64,000 nt of DNA from the NCBI RefSeq assembly GCF_029919115.1, contig NZ_CP123990.1, positions 1,860,001-1,924,000 on the forward strand. Reading direction: 5' to 3'. A program made the translations under genes and the position numbers. Source of the stretch: Variovorax paradoxus (lineage in GTDB: Bacteria > Pseudomonadota > Gammaproteobacteria > Burkholderiales > Burkholderiaceae_C). Shown one piece after another: positions 9,313-17,848 of this stretch; the first letter of the stretch is position 1, and every line of letters begins with the position of its first letter. The notes under the pieces were generated by a model. The model was given only the letters and a program-made list of their open reading frames with translations. It had not been told where the DNA came from and ran no database searches.

Positions 9313-11433
9313 ATGCGGAAGACGAGAGGATCGAGGATGGGCTGGCTGGCGCTCGCAAGTGCCGGCGTGCTGTTGAGCGCCTGCGGCGGCAGCGGCGATG
9401 GCGGCGGCACTGGCGCATGGGCGTTTCCGCCGGCATCCGGCGGAGGCGGAGGCAGTGGCGGTGGCACGACCAATCCGCCGGTCGCCCAATCGAAGACCGG
9501 CACCTTCCTTGACGCGGCAGTAGAGGGCCTCGACTACGTTGCCGGCAACTCGGCCAAGACCTCCACCAACGCCAGTGGCGAGTTCACCTGCAAAGACGGA
9601 GAGATCGTTGTGTTCAGCCTCGGCGCGCTCGCGCTCGGCAGTGCAGCCTGCGGCGACGCGATCACCCCGTTGAGTCTGGCCGGCGGCACCGATGTGAAGG
9701 CCGACGCAGTGGTCAACCGCTTGCTCGCGCTGCAGAGCTTCGACGAAGACCGCGATCCCTCGAACGGCATTCACCTGAGCCCGGCGCTCAAGGCCGCACT
9801 GACGGCCGGTGCGCTCGACTTTGGCGCCGCGGCCGATGCCTTCAACACCGCCCTCAACGTGGTGCTCGCAGGGCTGCCGGCTCCCTACAATGCCCGCATG
9901 GTCGATTCGAGCCGCCGCACGCTGGCGCGTGAACACTTCGAGAACACGCTGGCCTCGCGCCTTGCCGAGCCGGTGACCGAAGCCTCGACGCAGACCAACG
10001 CGCTCGGCACCATCGGCATCGACGTGACCCGCTACCAGATGCAGGCCGATGCCAGCTTCAACGTGCCTTACGAGGGCGAGAACGAGAAGACCAAGGCCGA
10101 CTTTCCAGCGGGCTTCCTGCCGGCCTACGGCTCGGGGTTGGCGTTCAAGGGCAAGGCCGACGACGGCACGCTCGAGTTCTATGCCATTACCGACCGCGGC
10201 CCCAATGGCGACGGCCCGACCGCGCCCGTGCCCGGCGGCGGCGGCGCCACCAGCATCAGCAAGGTGTTTCCCGCGCCGTCGTTTGCGCCGAGCTTCGGCA
10301 TCGTTCGCATCGGCAAGACGGGCGCGGTGCTCTCGTCCAGCCTGCCGCTCAAGCTCGACGCCGGCAAGAAGATCACCGGCCTGCCGCCCCAATCGGGGGT
10401 GGGTTCGACGGGCGAAACGCCGCTGACCGATCGCTACGTGTTCGATGCCGCCAAGGCGAACTACGACGCCAACGGCCTCGACCCCGAGACGCTGGTGCTC
10501 GACAAGGCGCGCAACGTGCTGTGGACCAGCGACGAGTACGGCCCATTCATCGCACGCATCAACATTGCGACCGGCGTGATCGAGAAGAAATACGCCCCCG
10601 GCAGCGGCGCCGCCGACCTGCCGCCGGTGCTTGCGCAGCGCCGTGCCAACCGCGGCATGGAGGGGCTGACGCTCGACGCGGCCAGCGGCAAGCTGCATGG
10701 CTTCCTGCAGAGCCCGATCGATCCGAAGGACGGCGCGGGCAAGTCGATCCAGGCCACGCCGCCGGGCGGCAGCAAGACCGATGTGCGCCACATTGCGAAG
10801 TTCACGCGTTGGCTCGCGTTCGATCCGGCCACCGAGACGTCCAAGCTCTATGCCTACCCGATCGACGGCAGCCAGTACGACAAGAACCGCACCGGCAACG
10901 CCAAGCTCGGCGACGTGGTGAGCCTGGGCAACGGCCGCTTCATCGTGATCGAGCAGGGGGCGCGCAAGAGCGACGGCAAGGTGTTCAACAAGCTGATGCT
11001 TGTCGAGCTGCCGGCCAATGCGACCGACATTGCAGCCTTCGACCACAACCTGGAAATCAGCAGCATCACGCAGGCACCTTCGGGAGCAGCTGACTACTCT
11101 GCGGTGGTAGCGATGCGCAAAACCGAACTGCTCGATCTCAACGCACTGGGCTGGCTGGCCGAAAAGGCCGAGGGCCTGACCGTGGTGGACGACCAGACGC
11201 TGGCGCTGGTGAACGACAACGACTTCGGCCTGAGCACGATCCTGCTCGATGCCGACGGCAAGACTGTTGCAGGCAGCGTCGAGGACTGCACGGTGGATGC
11301 GGCCGGCGCAATCATTGCCAAGTGCCCGCCGGGCGTGACGGGCGCGCGCATCACGCGCGGCAGCGACCTGGAACGGCCGGTGCGCATCTGGCTCATCAAG
11401 CTCGATCGCAAGCTGAGCGAACTGCGCCTTTGA
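9313..11433 (+). CDS. Phytase/esterase-like lipoprotein
   Basis: A 706-residue predicted lipoprotein: MRKTRGSRMGWLALASAGV is followed by the lipobox LSAC (Cys about 23) and a Gly/Ser-rich linker. Residues about 60-170 hold a small domain beginning GTFLDAAVEGLDYVAG, seen in several cell-surface proteins. Residues about 240-700 match the esterase-like activity of phytase family (PF13449 type), with GSGLAFKGKADDGTLEFYAITDRGPNGDG and, further on, NRGMEGLTLDAASGKLHGF. That domain is a predicted beta-propeller, and some members cleave phosphate or other esters. The substrate here is unknown. The ATG at 9313 follows AAGGA at 9302-9306. It ends exactly where the convergent CoA-transferase gene ends. 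Confidence 0.78.
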   Translation: MRKTRGSRMGWLALASAGVLLSACGGSGDGGGTGAWAFPPASGGGGGSGGGTTNPPVAQSKTGTFLDAAVEGLDYVAGNSAKTSTNASGEFTCKDGEIVVFSLGALALGSAACGDAITPLSLAGGTDVKADAVVNRLLALQSFDEDRDPSNGIHLSPALKAALTAGALDFGAAADAFNTALNVVLAGLPAPYNARMVDSSRRTLAREHFENTLASRLAEPVTEASTQTNALGTIGIDVTRYQMQADASFNVPYEGENEKTKADFPAGFLPAYGSGLAFKGKADDGTLEFYAITDRGPNGDGPTAPVPGGGGATSISKVFPAPSFAPSFGIVRIGKTGAVLSSSLPLKLDAGKKITGLPPQSGVGSTGETPLTDRYVFDAAKANYDANGLDPETLVLDKARNVLWTSDEYGPFIARINIATGVIEKKYAPGSGAADLPPVLAQRRANRGMEGLTLDAASGKLHGFLQSPIDPKDGAGKSIQATPPGGSKTDVRHIAKFTRWLAFDPATETSKLYAYPIDGSQYDKNRTGNAKLGDVVSLGNGRFIVIEQGARKSDGKVFNKLMLVELPANATDIAAFDHNLEISSITQAPSGAADYSAVVAMRKTELLDLNALGWLAEKAEGLTVVDDQTLALVNDNDFGLSTILLDADGKTVAGSVEDCTVDAAGAIIAKCPPGVTGARITRGSDLERPVRIWLIKLDRKLSELRL

Positions 11434-12318
11434 TCAGTCGGCCAGCGTGAGCAGCGGCACGTCGCGCTCGCGTGCCATGGCTTCGAGCTGCGCACGTGTG
11501 CGGGTGCCAATCCACGCGGCAATGCCCTCGTGCGTGGCCGCGGCAAACATGTCGCGCGAAGCCACGCCTGCCGCTTCGCAGAGGCGTTCTGCAAAGTGCG
11601 GCTCCAGCGCGGCAACGGCCACGCGCCCATCCGCACAGGGGTAGACGCGGTAGCCCGCGTGCGCGCCGCCCACGGCGCCCTCGGGCCGCGTCAGGCCCCA
11701 GGTGCGCGGCAGCGCCAGCCAATCGGCCGATGCATTGAGCGCCACTTCGAGGTACACGCCGTTCGGCTTGGCAGCGGAGCGCGCATGCAAGGTGGCCTGC
11801 AGCACCGCCTCGCTTGCGAGCAGGGCGCCGCCCATGTCGGCATAGAGCGTCGGCGGCAGTTCGGTGCCGGTGACCAGCCCGCTTTCCGCAACGTAGGTGA
11901 GGTCGTGTCCCGGCTCCTCGGCACGCTCGCCAGGCGCGCCGACGATGGCGACCTGCGACAGGGACGGATGGCGCGCCTGGAGCGATGCCCAGTCGAGCTT
12001 CAGCTTGACGAGCGCCGAAGGCCGGAAAGAGGTCAGCAGCACGTCCGTTTGCGCGAGCTCGGCATGCAGCAATTGCTGCCCGGCTTCGGTCTTCAGGTCG
12101 GCCGTGCGAACCTCGATGCCTTCGTGCAGCGCGGCGTACGCGGCCTTGTTGTAGAGCGCCATCGGGTCGCGGGCCGGCGGCTCGAACTTCAGGCAGGTGG
12201 CACCCATGCCGCGGCAGCGCAGCAGCGCCGCCGGGCCCGGCAGGTTGAGCGCAAGGCTCAGCACACGAACGCCGGCAAGCGATTGGAAAGACGAGGCAGC
12301 GGGGCTTTGCATGGTCAT
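11434..12318 (-). CDS. CaiB/BaiF-type CoA-transferase (AMACR-like)
   Basis: A 294-residue family III CoA-transferase or alpha-methylacyl-CoA racemase-like protein. VRVLSLALNLPGPAALLRCRGMGA is the N-terminal nucleotide-binding strand region, and LLTSFRPSALVKLKLDWASL matches the family pattern DVLL..FRP....LGL.W. GHDLTYVAESGLV carries the His-Asp pair that in AMACR is GHDINYLALSG, and YADMGGALLASEAVL matches the following conserved helix. It is shorter than typical full-length members (about 360-400), missing mainly C-terminal sequence. The ATG at 12318 (MTMQSP) is chosen with GGAT just upstream; ATG at 12312 is equally possible. The divergent neighbour is a DECR-like reductase, consistent with acyl-CoA metabolism. 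Confidence 0.8.
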   Translation of the reverse strand: MTMQSPAASSFQSLAGVRVLSLALNLPGPAALLRCRGMGATCLKFEPPARDPMALYNKAAYAALHEGIEVRTADLKTEAGQQLLHAELAQTDVLLTSFRPSALVKLKLDWASLQARHPSLSQVAIVGAPGERAEEPGHDLTYVAESGLVTGTELPPTLYADMGGALLASEAVLQATLHARSAAKPNGVYLEVALNASADWLALPRTWGLTRPEGAVGGAHAGYRVYPCADGRVAVAALEPHFAERLCEAAGVASRDMFAAATHEGIAAWIGTRTRAQLEAMARERDVPLLTLAD

Positions 12319-12458
12319 GTATCCAGTGAACAGGGCTGGGGCCATTTTTACCCACGCGGAGCCAGATTTCGCAAGCCACGGCGTCCACCCCAGGCGTAGC
12401 ATGTGCCGTGGCGGCGCCGCGCTTTGCCACTCAGTTGCAATGTTCAAGGAGATTCATC

Positions 12459-13361
12459 ATGTTTGAAGCTTCCCTCATGAGCGGCCAGCGCATTCTCGTG
12501 ACTGGCGGCGGCACCGGCCTTGGCCGCGCGATGGCCGAGCGCTTTCTGGGCCTGGGGGCCGACATCGCAATCTGCGGACGCCGCCAGTCGGTCTGCGAAG
12601 AAACTGCGGCCGAGTGGCGCCAGCAGTTTCCGGGGCGCCGAATCGACACCTTCGGCGTGGACATCCGCATTGCGCAGAACGTAGACGAGATGGTCGAGAG
12701 CCTGTTCCAGAGCGGCGGCCTCACGGGGCTCGTCAACAACGCGGCGGGCAACTTCGTGGCCCCGACCGAAAGCCTCTCGCCGCGCGCTTTCGACGCCATT
12801 GCGAACATCGTCTTCCACGGCAGCTTCTACGTCACGCAGGCCGTGGGCAAGCGCTGGGTGGCCGAAGCCAAGGCCGGCAAATGGAAGGAGGGCGATGCGC
12901 TGCGCAGCGTGATGAGCATCATCGTGACCTGGGTGGACAACGGCAGCCCCTACGTGGTGCCCTCGGCCATGAGCAAGGCCGGCATCGAAGTCATGACCAA
13001 GTCGCTGGCGGTCGAATGGGCGCGCCACGGCATTCGGCTGAACGCCGTCGGGCCGGGCGAAATTCCGACCGAGGGCATGAGCAAGCGCCTGAACCCCGGC
13101 GAGGAGCCCGGCGCCCGCAGCAAGAAGAGCAACCCCATGGCGCGCACCGGCCGCATGAGCGAGCTGCAGAACCTGGCCGCTTTTCTCATGGCGCCGGGCC
13201 AGTGCGACTGGCTCACCGGCCAGAGCATCATGATGGACGGCGGCAACGCGTTGGCCACGGGCGGCAACTTCTACGAGCTGCGCCAATGGAGCGACGACGA
13301 CTGGCAGGCCGCGCGCGAGCGCATCGAGGCGCAGAACCAGAAGGACAAGGCTCAGCGTTGA
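12459..13361 (+). CDS. DECR-like short-chain dehydrogenase/reductase
   Basis: A 300-residue SDR with TGGGTGLG at residues 15-22 and NNAAGNF at 93-99, both characteristic of the 2,4-dienoyl-CoA reductase subgroup. In that subgroup the usual YxxxK is altered: here the lysine sits in SAMSKAGIE without a tyrosine four residues before it, as in DECR enzymes. PLP is not involved; NADPH is the likely cofactor from CGRRQS after the second strand. Role inferred: reduction of unsaturated acyl-CoA during fatty acid breakdown. AAGGAG at 12446-12451 supports the ATG at 12459. A GST-like gene follows 69 bases later. Confidence 0.8.
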   Translation: MFEASLMSGQRILVTGGGTGLGRAMAERFLGLGADIAICGRRQSVCEETAAEWRQQFPGRRIDTFGVDIRIAQNVDEMVESLFQSGGLTGLVNNAAGNFVAPTESLSPRAFDAIANIVFHGSFYVTQAVGKRWVAEAKAGKWKEGDALRSVMSIIVTWVDNGSPYVVPSAMSKAGIEVMTKSLAVEWARHGIRLNAVGPGEIPTEGMSKRLNPGEEPGARSKKSNPMARTGRMSELQNLAAFLMAPGQCDWLTGQSIMMDGGNALATGGNFYELRQWSDDDWQAARERIEAQNQKDKAQR

Positions 13362-13430
13362 CGCCCCGCTTGCAGGCAGCAGATGGATCGCGCGCTATCG
13401 TTGCGCCATATCAACCAGGAACAGAAGCAG

Positions 13431-14039
13431 ATGCAACTTGTCGGCATGCTCGATTCGCCCTATGTCCGCCGCGTGGCCGTCTCGCTCCGGCTGCTCGGGC
13501 TTTCGTTCGAACACCGGTCGATCTCGGTCTTCAGCACCTTCCAGCAGTTCCGGGAGATCAATCCCGTGGTCAAGGCACCGACACTGGTGTGCGACGACGG
13601 CACGCTGCTGATGGATTCCACGTTGATCATCGACTACGCCGAAACGCTCGCCGGCCGCAGCCTCATGCCGTCCGGACTTGCAGAACGGCAGCATGCGCTG
13701 AAGGTGCTCGGGCTTGCGCTGGCCGCGTGCGAGAAGTCGGTGCAGATCGTTTATGAGCGCAAGCTGCGCCCACCCGAAAAGCAGCATGCGCCATGGGTCG
13801 ACAGGGTGCGAGGCCAGCTCGGTGCGGCCTATGCGGGGCTCCAGGCCGAGGTGCGGAAGCTGCCTGTGCCGAGCACCGAAGGCACCATCGGGCAGGCCGC
13901 GCTGACAAGCGCCGTGGCATGGAGCTTCACCCAGCTGGTGCTTCCGGACCTGATTGCGCCGGCCGATTACCCCTCGCTCGCAGCCTTTGCGGCCGACGTG
14001 GAAAAGCTGCCGGCGTTCGTGGCTCTTCCGCAGGTCTGA
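13431..14039 (+). CDS. Glutathione S-transferase family protein
   Basis: A 202-residue protein with a thioredoxin-fold N-terminus (MQLVGMLDSPYVRRVAVSLRLLGL) and the GST glutathione-binding segment VKAPTLVCDDGTLLMDSTLIIDY. In the latter, the cis-Pro is in KAPTLV and the Asp-Ser pair (MDS) contacts the gamma-glutamyl group. An all-helical C-terminal domain follows (about residues 85-200). The ATG at 13431 is chosen over one at 13383 because the fold starts there and AGGAACAGAAG lies upstream. Substrate unknown. It ends one base before the convergent DUF488 gene stop. Confidence 0.85.
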   Translation: MQLVGMLDSPYVRRVAVSLRLLGLSFEHRSISVFSTFQQFREINPVVKAPTLVCDDGTLLMDSTLIIDYAETLAGRSLMPSGLAERQHALKVLGLALAACEKSVQIVYERKLRPPEKQHAPWVDRVRGQLGAAYAGLQAEVRKLPVPSTEGTIGQAALTSAVAWSFTQLVLPDLIAPADYPSLAAFAADVEKLPAFVALPQV

Positions 14040-14040
14040 A

Positions 14041-14433
14041 TCACTTCGCGGCGATGTCGGCCCCGCGCTCGGCCAGCAGGCCGCGCAGCAGCGAGCGATG
14101 GCAGCGCGACTCGTCTTCGCAATAGCAGCCGACGGAAAATGCCGCGGTGTGCGAGAGCGCCGCGAGCAGGTCGAGGCTGCGGCTCGCGTCGGCCTCGGCC
14201 ATCTCGGACTTGTACTTGCGCATGAAGGCGTTCCATTGCGCGGGCGTTTCCGCCTCCTGGCCCAGCTTCATGGTCTCGGCCGAGGGCGCAAGGTTCGGGT
14301 ACCAGACGTCGTACCAATCCTGCGAGGCGAACTCAGTCTTCGGAACGCCGCGCGGCGGGCGGCGCACGGTGCCGATGCGCAGGCCCTCGCCACTGGCGCG
14401 CGGTGTGCCGAGGCGAACGATGCGAATGCTCAT
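14041..14433 (-). CDS. DUF488 family protein
   Basis: A 130-residue soluble protein beginning MSIRIVRLGTPRASGEGLRI. FASQDWYDVWYPNLAPS in the middle and GCYCEDESRCHRSLLRGLLAERGAD at the end (GCYCEDESRCHR then SLLRGLLAERG) match the DUF488 family, whose C-terminal C-x-C..E...CHR motif is conserved. The clustered Cys/His residues suggest a metal or redox site; no function is established. AGGAGA lies 9-14 bases upstream of the ATG (14438-14448 region, read on the minus strand). Convergent with the GST gene. Confidence 0.8.
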   Translation of the reverse strand: MSIRIVRLGTPRASGEGLRIGTVRRPPRGVPKTEFASQDWYDVWYPNLAPSAETMKLGQEAETPAQWNAFMRKYKSEMAEADASRSLDLLAALSHTAAFSVGCYCEDESRCHRSLLRGLLAERGADIAAK

Positions 14434-14465
14434 GCAGGGTCTCCTTCTCTTTTTTCTGAACTGCT

Positions 14466-16319
14466 TCAGGTGCCGACAATACCGCCGTCGCGCCTGCGAA
14501 TGGCCAGCGTGGCCGAGCGTGGGCGTGCGCTGCCCGGCTCGGTGCCGTCGGGCCAGGCGCTGGTCGGCGCTCCGCTGCCGTCGTCGCGCGATTCACCTGG
14601 ATGCTGGATGTTGACGAACAGCGTGCGCCGGTCGGGCGTGACCACGCAGCCGGTAACTTCGCTGCCGTTCGGCGCCGTGAGAAAACGCTTGATGCGGCCC
14701 GTTGCCGGATCGGCGCACAGCATCTGGTTGTTGCCGAGGGAAGCGTAAGGCGGCTTGCCGATGACCTGTCCGCTCATGTCGGTCTGGATCCAGAGCAGGC
14801 CGCCGCTGTCGAAGTGCAAGCCGTCGGGGCTGCCGAAGATGTCCGCCTCGCCGGACGGGTAGCGCGCGCCGCTGCCGGTTTGTGCGGGGTCGCCCGCGAG
14901 CGCGAAATGATCCCAGCCGAAGCCTTCGCTGCCTGCGTCGCCGCCGTCCTCGCGCCACCGCAGGATGCCGCCGAAGAGATTGCCGATGCGCGGATTGGCT
15001 GCGTCCGGCGCGGGCTTGCCAGGCTCGCCGCGCTGGCTGTTGTTGGTGAGCGTGACATACACCTCGCCGGTTTGCGGATGCACGGCAATCCACTCGGGGC
15101 GGTCCATGCGGGTGCCGCCTGCCACATCGCCCGCCAGCCTGGCGTGAACCAGCACCTCGGCCTGGTCGGCAAAGCCGCTTTCCGCGTTGATGCCGTTGCG
15201 CCCGTGGGCGAGCTCCAGCCACCGGCCGCGGCCGCCGGCGTCGAATCGCGCGACGTAGAGCGTGCCTTCGTCGAGCAGGCCTCCATTGGCGGCACTGCCG
15301 CCGTCAGGCGAAACCTTTCCGTCGCTCACGAACTTGTAGATGTATTCGAACCTGGCGTCGTCGCCCATGTAGACCACGAGGCGTTGGTCCTTGGCGAGCG
15401 TGCAGGTGGCGCTCTCCTGGCGCTTGCGGCCGAGCGCCGTGCGCTTGACGGGTTTGGCTGCGGGGTCGAAGGGATCGATTTCAACCACCCAGCCGAAACG
15501 GTTTGCCTCGTTCGGATGCCGGCTCAGGTCGAAGCGCTCGTCGAAGCGCCAGTATTCCACCCATTGCGAGCCGGGCACGGTGCCGTAGCGGCGCTGCGCG
15601 GGAGTCAAGTCCTTGGCCGCTTCCTTCGGGCCGCCGAAGTAGCCGTGGAAGTTTTCTTCGCAGGTCAGGTAGGTACCCCACGGCGTGACCCCCATTGCGC
15701 AATTGGCGAAGGTGCCGAACACCTCGTCGCCCGCCGGATTGGCCTGCGTGCGCATCAGCGGGGTGCCGGCTGCGGGGCCCGCAATGCGCATGGGCGTGTT
15801 GCCGTGCACGCGCCGGGCGTAAGGCGATGGGCGCACTTGCCGCCAGCCTTCGCGCGTGCGCTGGATTTCGATGACCGAAACACCCATGGCATGCAGCGAC
15901 TTGCGAACCTTCTCTGCGGTCCATTCCTTGATGCCGTCTGCGTGGAGCAGCTGCTCGTCGGTGTATTCGTGGTTCATCACGAGCAGCGCGCGGTCTGGTG
16001 TGGCCAGCGGAAAGAAGTGCATTCCGTCGTGGTGCATGCCCGCCTGCAGCGCCTGGTCGGCCGCGCTGTGCGAGCCGTCGGCCGCAAAGGCCGGCATCGG
16101 CTGGCCCTTGACACCGGCCGGCGTGCCCCAGGGATAAAGCAGCTGCCATTCGTATTCCGGCGGCACTACGACGGCGTCGCGCAGTGAAGCCGGTACAGCG
16201 GCAAAGCCGAGCATGGCCGGCATTTCCCGGCTGGAGGACGCGTTGGCGCCGCTTCGGTGGAGCAGCGCCACCACGGCGGCGGCACCCGATTGCAGGAAGA
16301 TCCGGCGATCCAGAGACAT
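14466..16319 (-). CDS. phoX: PhoX family alkaline phosphatase
   Basis: A 617-residue Tat-exported phosphatase of the DUF839/PhoX family. MSLDRRIFLQSGAAAVVALL is a twin-arginine signal (DRRIFLQ). MGVTPWGTYLTCEENFHGYF (residues about 205-224) and FVNIQHPGE near the C-terminus (about 575) are hallmark motifs that in PhoX contribute calcium/iron ligands. The enzyme releases phosphate from organic monoesters in the periplasm. The start at 16319 puts the RR near residue 5; an upstream in-frame ATG at 16361 would add 14 residues. I could not find a Pho box in the 97-base divergent gap with the crotonase gene, so phosphate control is not evident here, unlike the Pho island 25 kb away. Confidence 0.88.
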   Translation of the reverse strand: MSLDRRIFLQSGAAAVVALLHRSGANASSSREMPAMLGFAAVPASLRDAVVVPPEYEWQLLYPWGTPAGVKGQPMPAFAADGSHSAADQALQAGMHHDGMHFFPLATPDRALLVMNHEYTDEQLLHADGIKEWTAEKVRKSLHAMGVSVIEIQRTREGWRQVRPSPYARRVHGNTPMRIAGPAAGTPLMRTQANPAGDEVFGTFANCAMGVTPWGTYLTCEENFHGYFGGPKEAAKDLTPAQRRYGTVPGSQWVEYWRFDERFDLSRHPNEANRFGWVVEIDPFDPAAKPVKRTALGRKRQESATCTLAKDQRLVVYMGDDARFEYIYKFVSDGKVSPDGGSAANGGLLDEGTLYVARFDAGGRGRWLELAHGRNGINAESGFADQAEVLVHARLAGDVAGGTRMDRPEWIAVHPQTGEVYVTLTNNSQRGEPGKPAPDAANPRIGNLFGGILRWREDGGDAGSEGFGWDHFALAGDPAQTGSGARYPSGEADIFGSPDGLHFDSGGLLWIQTDMSGQVIGKPPYASLGNNQMLCADPATGRIKRFLTAPNGSEVTGCVVTPDRRTLFVNIQHPGESRDDGSGAPTSAWPDGTEPGSARPRSATLAIRRRDGGIVGT

Positions 16320-16416
16320 GAGTCGTAGAGCAGGTGTTGGGTGGGCGACAGCCGCCATCATCGCCGAGCAACGGCGCGGGGCGATACTGGCGCGAAGAAA
16401 ACCGAAGGAGACATGA

Positions 16417-17244
16417 ATGGCCGACCGAATCGAATGGACCCGTCACCCCGACGGCGTGGTGGAACTGCAGCTTGCACGCGCAGACAAGATGAATGCACTC
16501 GATCCCGCAATGTTCGATGCGCTGATCGAGGCCGGTGAAGCGCTGCGCCGCGACACCGCGGTGCGCGCCGTGGTGATCTCGGGCCAGGGCAAGGCGTTTT
16601 GCGCTGGCCTGGACATGGCCTCGTTCGAGCGCATGGGGCAGGACGCCGCCAGTGCCGTGTTGGGAGCGGGCGCCGTCGGCACCGATTTATCTGTTCGGAC
16701 ACACGGCATTTCCAACGCGGCGCAGTACGTCGCCATGGTCTGGCGCGAGGTGCCGGTGCCGGTAATCGCCGCCGTGCACGGGGTGGCGTTTGGCGGCGGC
16801 CTGCAGGTGGCACTGGGTGCCGACATTCGCATCGTGGCGCCCGACACCAGGCTTTCGGTGATGGAAATCAAGTGGGGCCTGGTGCCGGACATGGGCGGCA
16901 TGCTGCTGATGCGGGAGCTTGCCCGCAGCGACGTGGTGCGCGAGCTCACCTTCACCGGGCGAATCTTCTCGGGCGAGGAGGCGCTGCAGCTCGGGTTTGC
17001 CACGCGGCTCGCGGCCGACCCGCGGGCCGAAGCTCTTCGGATGGCGCGCGACATCGCGGGCAAGAGCCCGGACGCCATCCGGGCGGGCAAGCGCCTGCTC
17101 AATGCGGCGCACATGCACAGCGCGGCCGACTTGCTGATTGCCGAATCCGTGGAGCAGAAGGCGCTGATTGGCGGCGCAAACCAGAAAGAGGCGGTACAGG
17201 CAAATATCGAGCGGCGACCGCCTCGATTCGGTGCAGCGGGGTGA
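16417..17244 (+). CDS. Enoyl-CoA hydratase/isomerase (crotonase) family protein
   Basis: A 275-residue crotonase-fold enzyme acting on CoA thioesters. The first oxyanion-hole segment is GKAFCAGLDMASFERMG (residues about 64-80) and the second is HGVAFGGGLQVALGADIRI (about 124-142). The catalytic glutamate region reads MEIKWGLVPDMGG, where many hydratases have E..LG..P. This looks like the EchA-type group annotated crotonase/enoyl-CoA hydratase. GAAGGAG lies immediately upstream of the ATG at 16417. The gene is divergent from phoX with 97 bases between them. The exact reaction is undetermined. Confidence 0.85.
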   Translation: MADRIEWTRHPDGVVELQLARADKMNALDPAMFDALIEAGEALRRDTAVRAVVISGQGKAFCAGLDMASFERMGQDAASAVLGAGAVGTDLSVRTHGISNAAQYVAMVWREVPVPVIAAVHGVAFGGGLQVALGADIRIVAPDTRLSVMEIKWGLVPDMGGMLLMRELARSDVVRELTFTGRIFSGEEALQLGFATRLAADPRAEALRMARDIAGKSPDAIRAGKRLLNAAHMHSAADLLIAESVEQKALIGGANQKEAVQANIERRPPRFGAAG

Positions 17245-17339
17245 GCGAAAGCCCGATGGCCGAATAGAAGCATCTTGCGCAATCAATGATTAAAAGCAGC
17301 CAGGGCATCAGACGGCTCGGCAACTTTGTAGCACTTAGG

Positions 17340-17357
17340 TTTCTGCAATTGCAGAAA
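17340..17357. promoter_or_regulatory. Perfect 18-bp palindrome, candidate operator
   Basis: TTTCTGCAATTGCAGAAA reads the same on both strands with no mismatch. It lies in the AT-richer 244-base gap between the crotonase gene and the orphan 103-residue gene. Its symmetry suits a dimeric regulator; the regulator is unknown. Confidence 0.5.
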
Positions 17358-17384
17358 AACCATTCCGTAGAAAGATGAACTTTG

Positions 17385-17400
17385 TGTGACGAAGGTCACG
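17385..17400. promoter_or_regulatory. CRP/FNR-like inverted repeat
   Basis: TGTGA-N6-TCACG matches the E. coli CRP consensus TGTGA-N6-TCACA at 9 of 10 positions. It sits 89 bases upstream of the orphan gene start at 17489. Binding by a Crp/Fnr-family protein is an inference from pattern alone. Confidence 0.4.
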
Positions 17401-17428
17401 TCTGGCGGGGGAATAGGGGTTGAGAAGG

Positions 17429-17445
17429 GTGGCTGAGTCAGTCAC
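17429..17445. promoter_or_regulatory. Near-perfect 17-bp palindrome
   Basis: GTGGCTGAGTCAGTCAC is symmetrical around the central G except for one pair of positions. It lies 44 bases upstream of the orphan gene start and follows two other palindromes in the same gap, so the set may form a compound regulatory region. Confidence 0.4.
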
Positions 17446-17488
17446 ATTCATTAACAATTAATCCTTTTGACTGCGACGGCGACCCTGC

Positions 17489-17800
17489 ATGCCGACCACG
17501 TTTTTCTGCAACCTCAGCGTGCCCATCCTGGTGGGCGAGGATCGCTACAAGTACATACCTGTCGTCGGCGTCTTCCGAAGCATTCCGTTCGAGCAAATAG
17601 ACGAGTGGGTGATGCACCCCGATGGCAGGCCCCGCAGCGACCGCGAGCTCGCGGCCGAAGTTCTTGTAGAGATCCGCATGCCGCCCGAAATGAGCGGAGG
17701 CCCTGCTGCGCGCGCGTTCGAAGTGGCAGACCTGTTGCAGCTGGACCGCGCGGCCGCGGTCGTCGTCTCTACCTACCTTGCTGCGCTGCCCCGCGTTTGA
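17489..17800 (+). CDS. Hypothetical protein, 103 residues
   Basis: A small soluble protein with no signal peptide or membrane segment, beginning MPTTFFCNLSVPILVGEDRY. I do not recognise a family. It has acidic and hydrophobic stretches (FEQIDEWVMHPDG, AAEVLVEIRMPPEM) and codon use like its neighbours, which supports it being real. No good ribosome site precedes the ATG. The gap upstream is unusually rich in palindromes for this window, suggesting tight regulation. It ends 48 bases from the convergent PLP-enzyme gene. Confidence 0.5.
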   Translation: MPTTFFCNLSVPILVGEDRYKYIPVVGVFRSIPFEQIDEWVMHPDGRPRSDRELAAEVLVEIRMPPEMSGGPAARAFEVADLLQLDRAAAVVVSTYLAALPRV

Positions 17801-17848
17801 CGCCCGCGCAGCAGGCAACCGTCGCAACTCCCCAGCAGCGCACGGGGC

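Noticed and set aside
16320..16416. Pho box for phoX
   Set aside because: Searched both strands of the divergent gap; only one loose GCTGTCGC half-site is present, with no partner at 11 bases.
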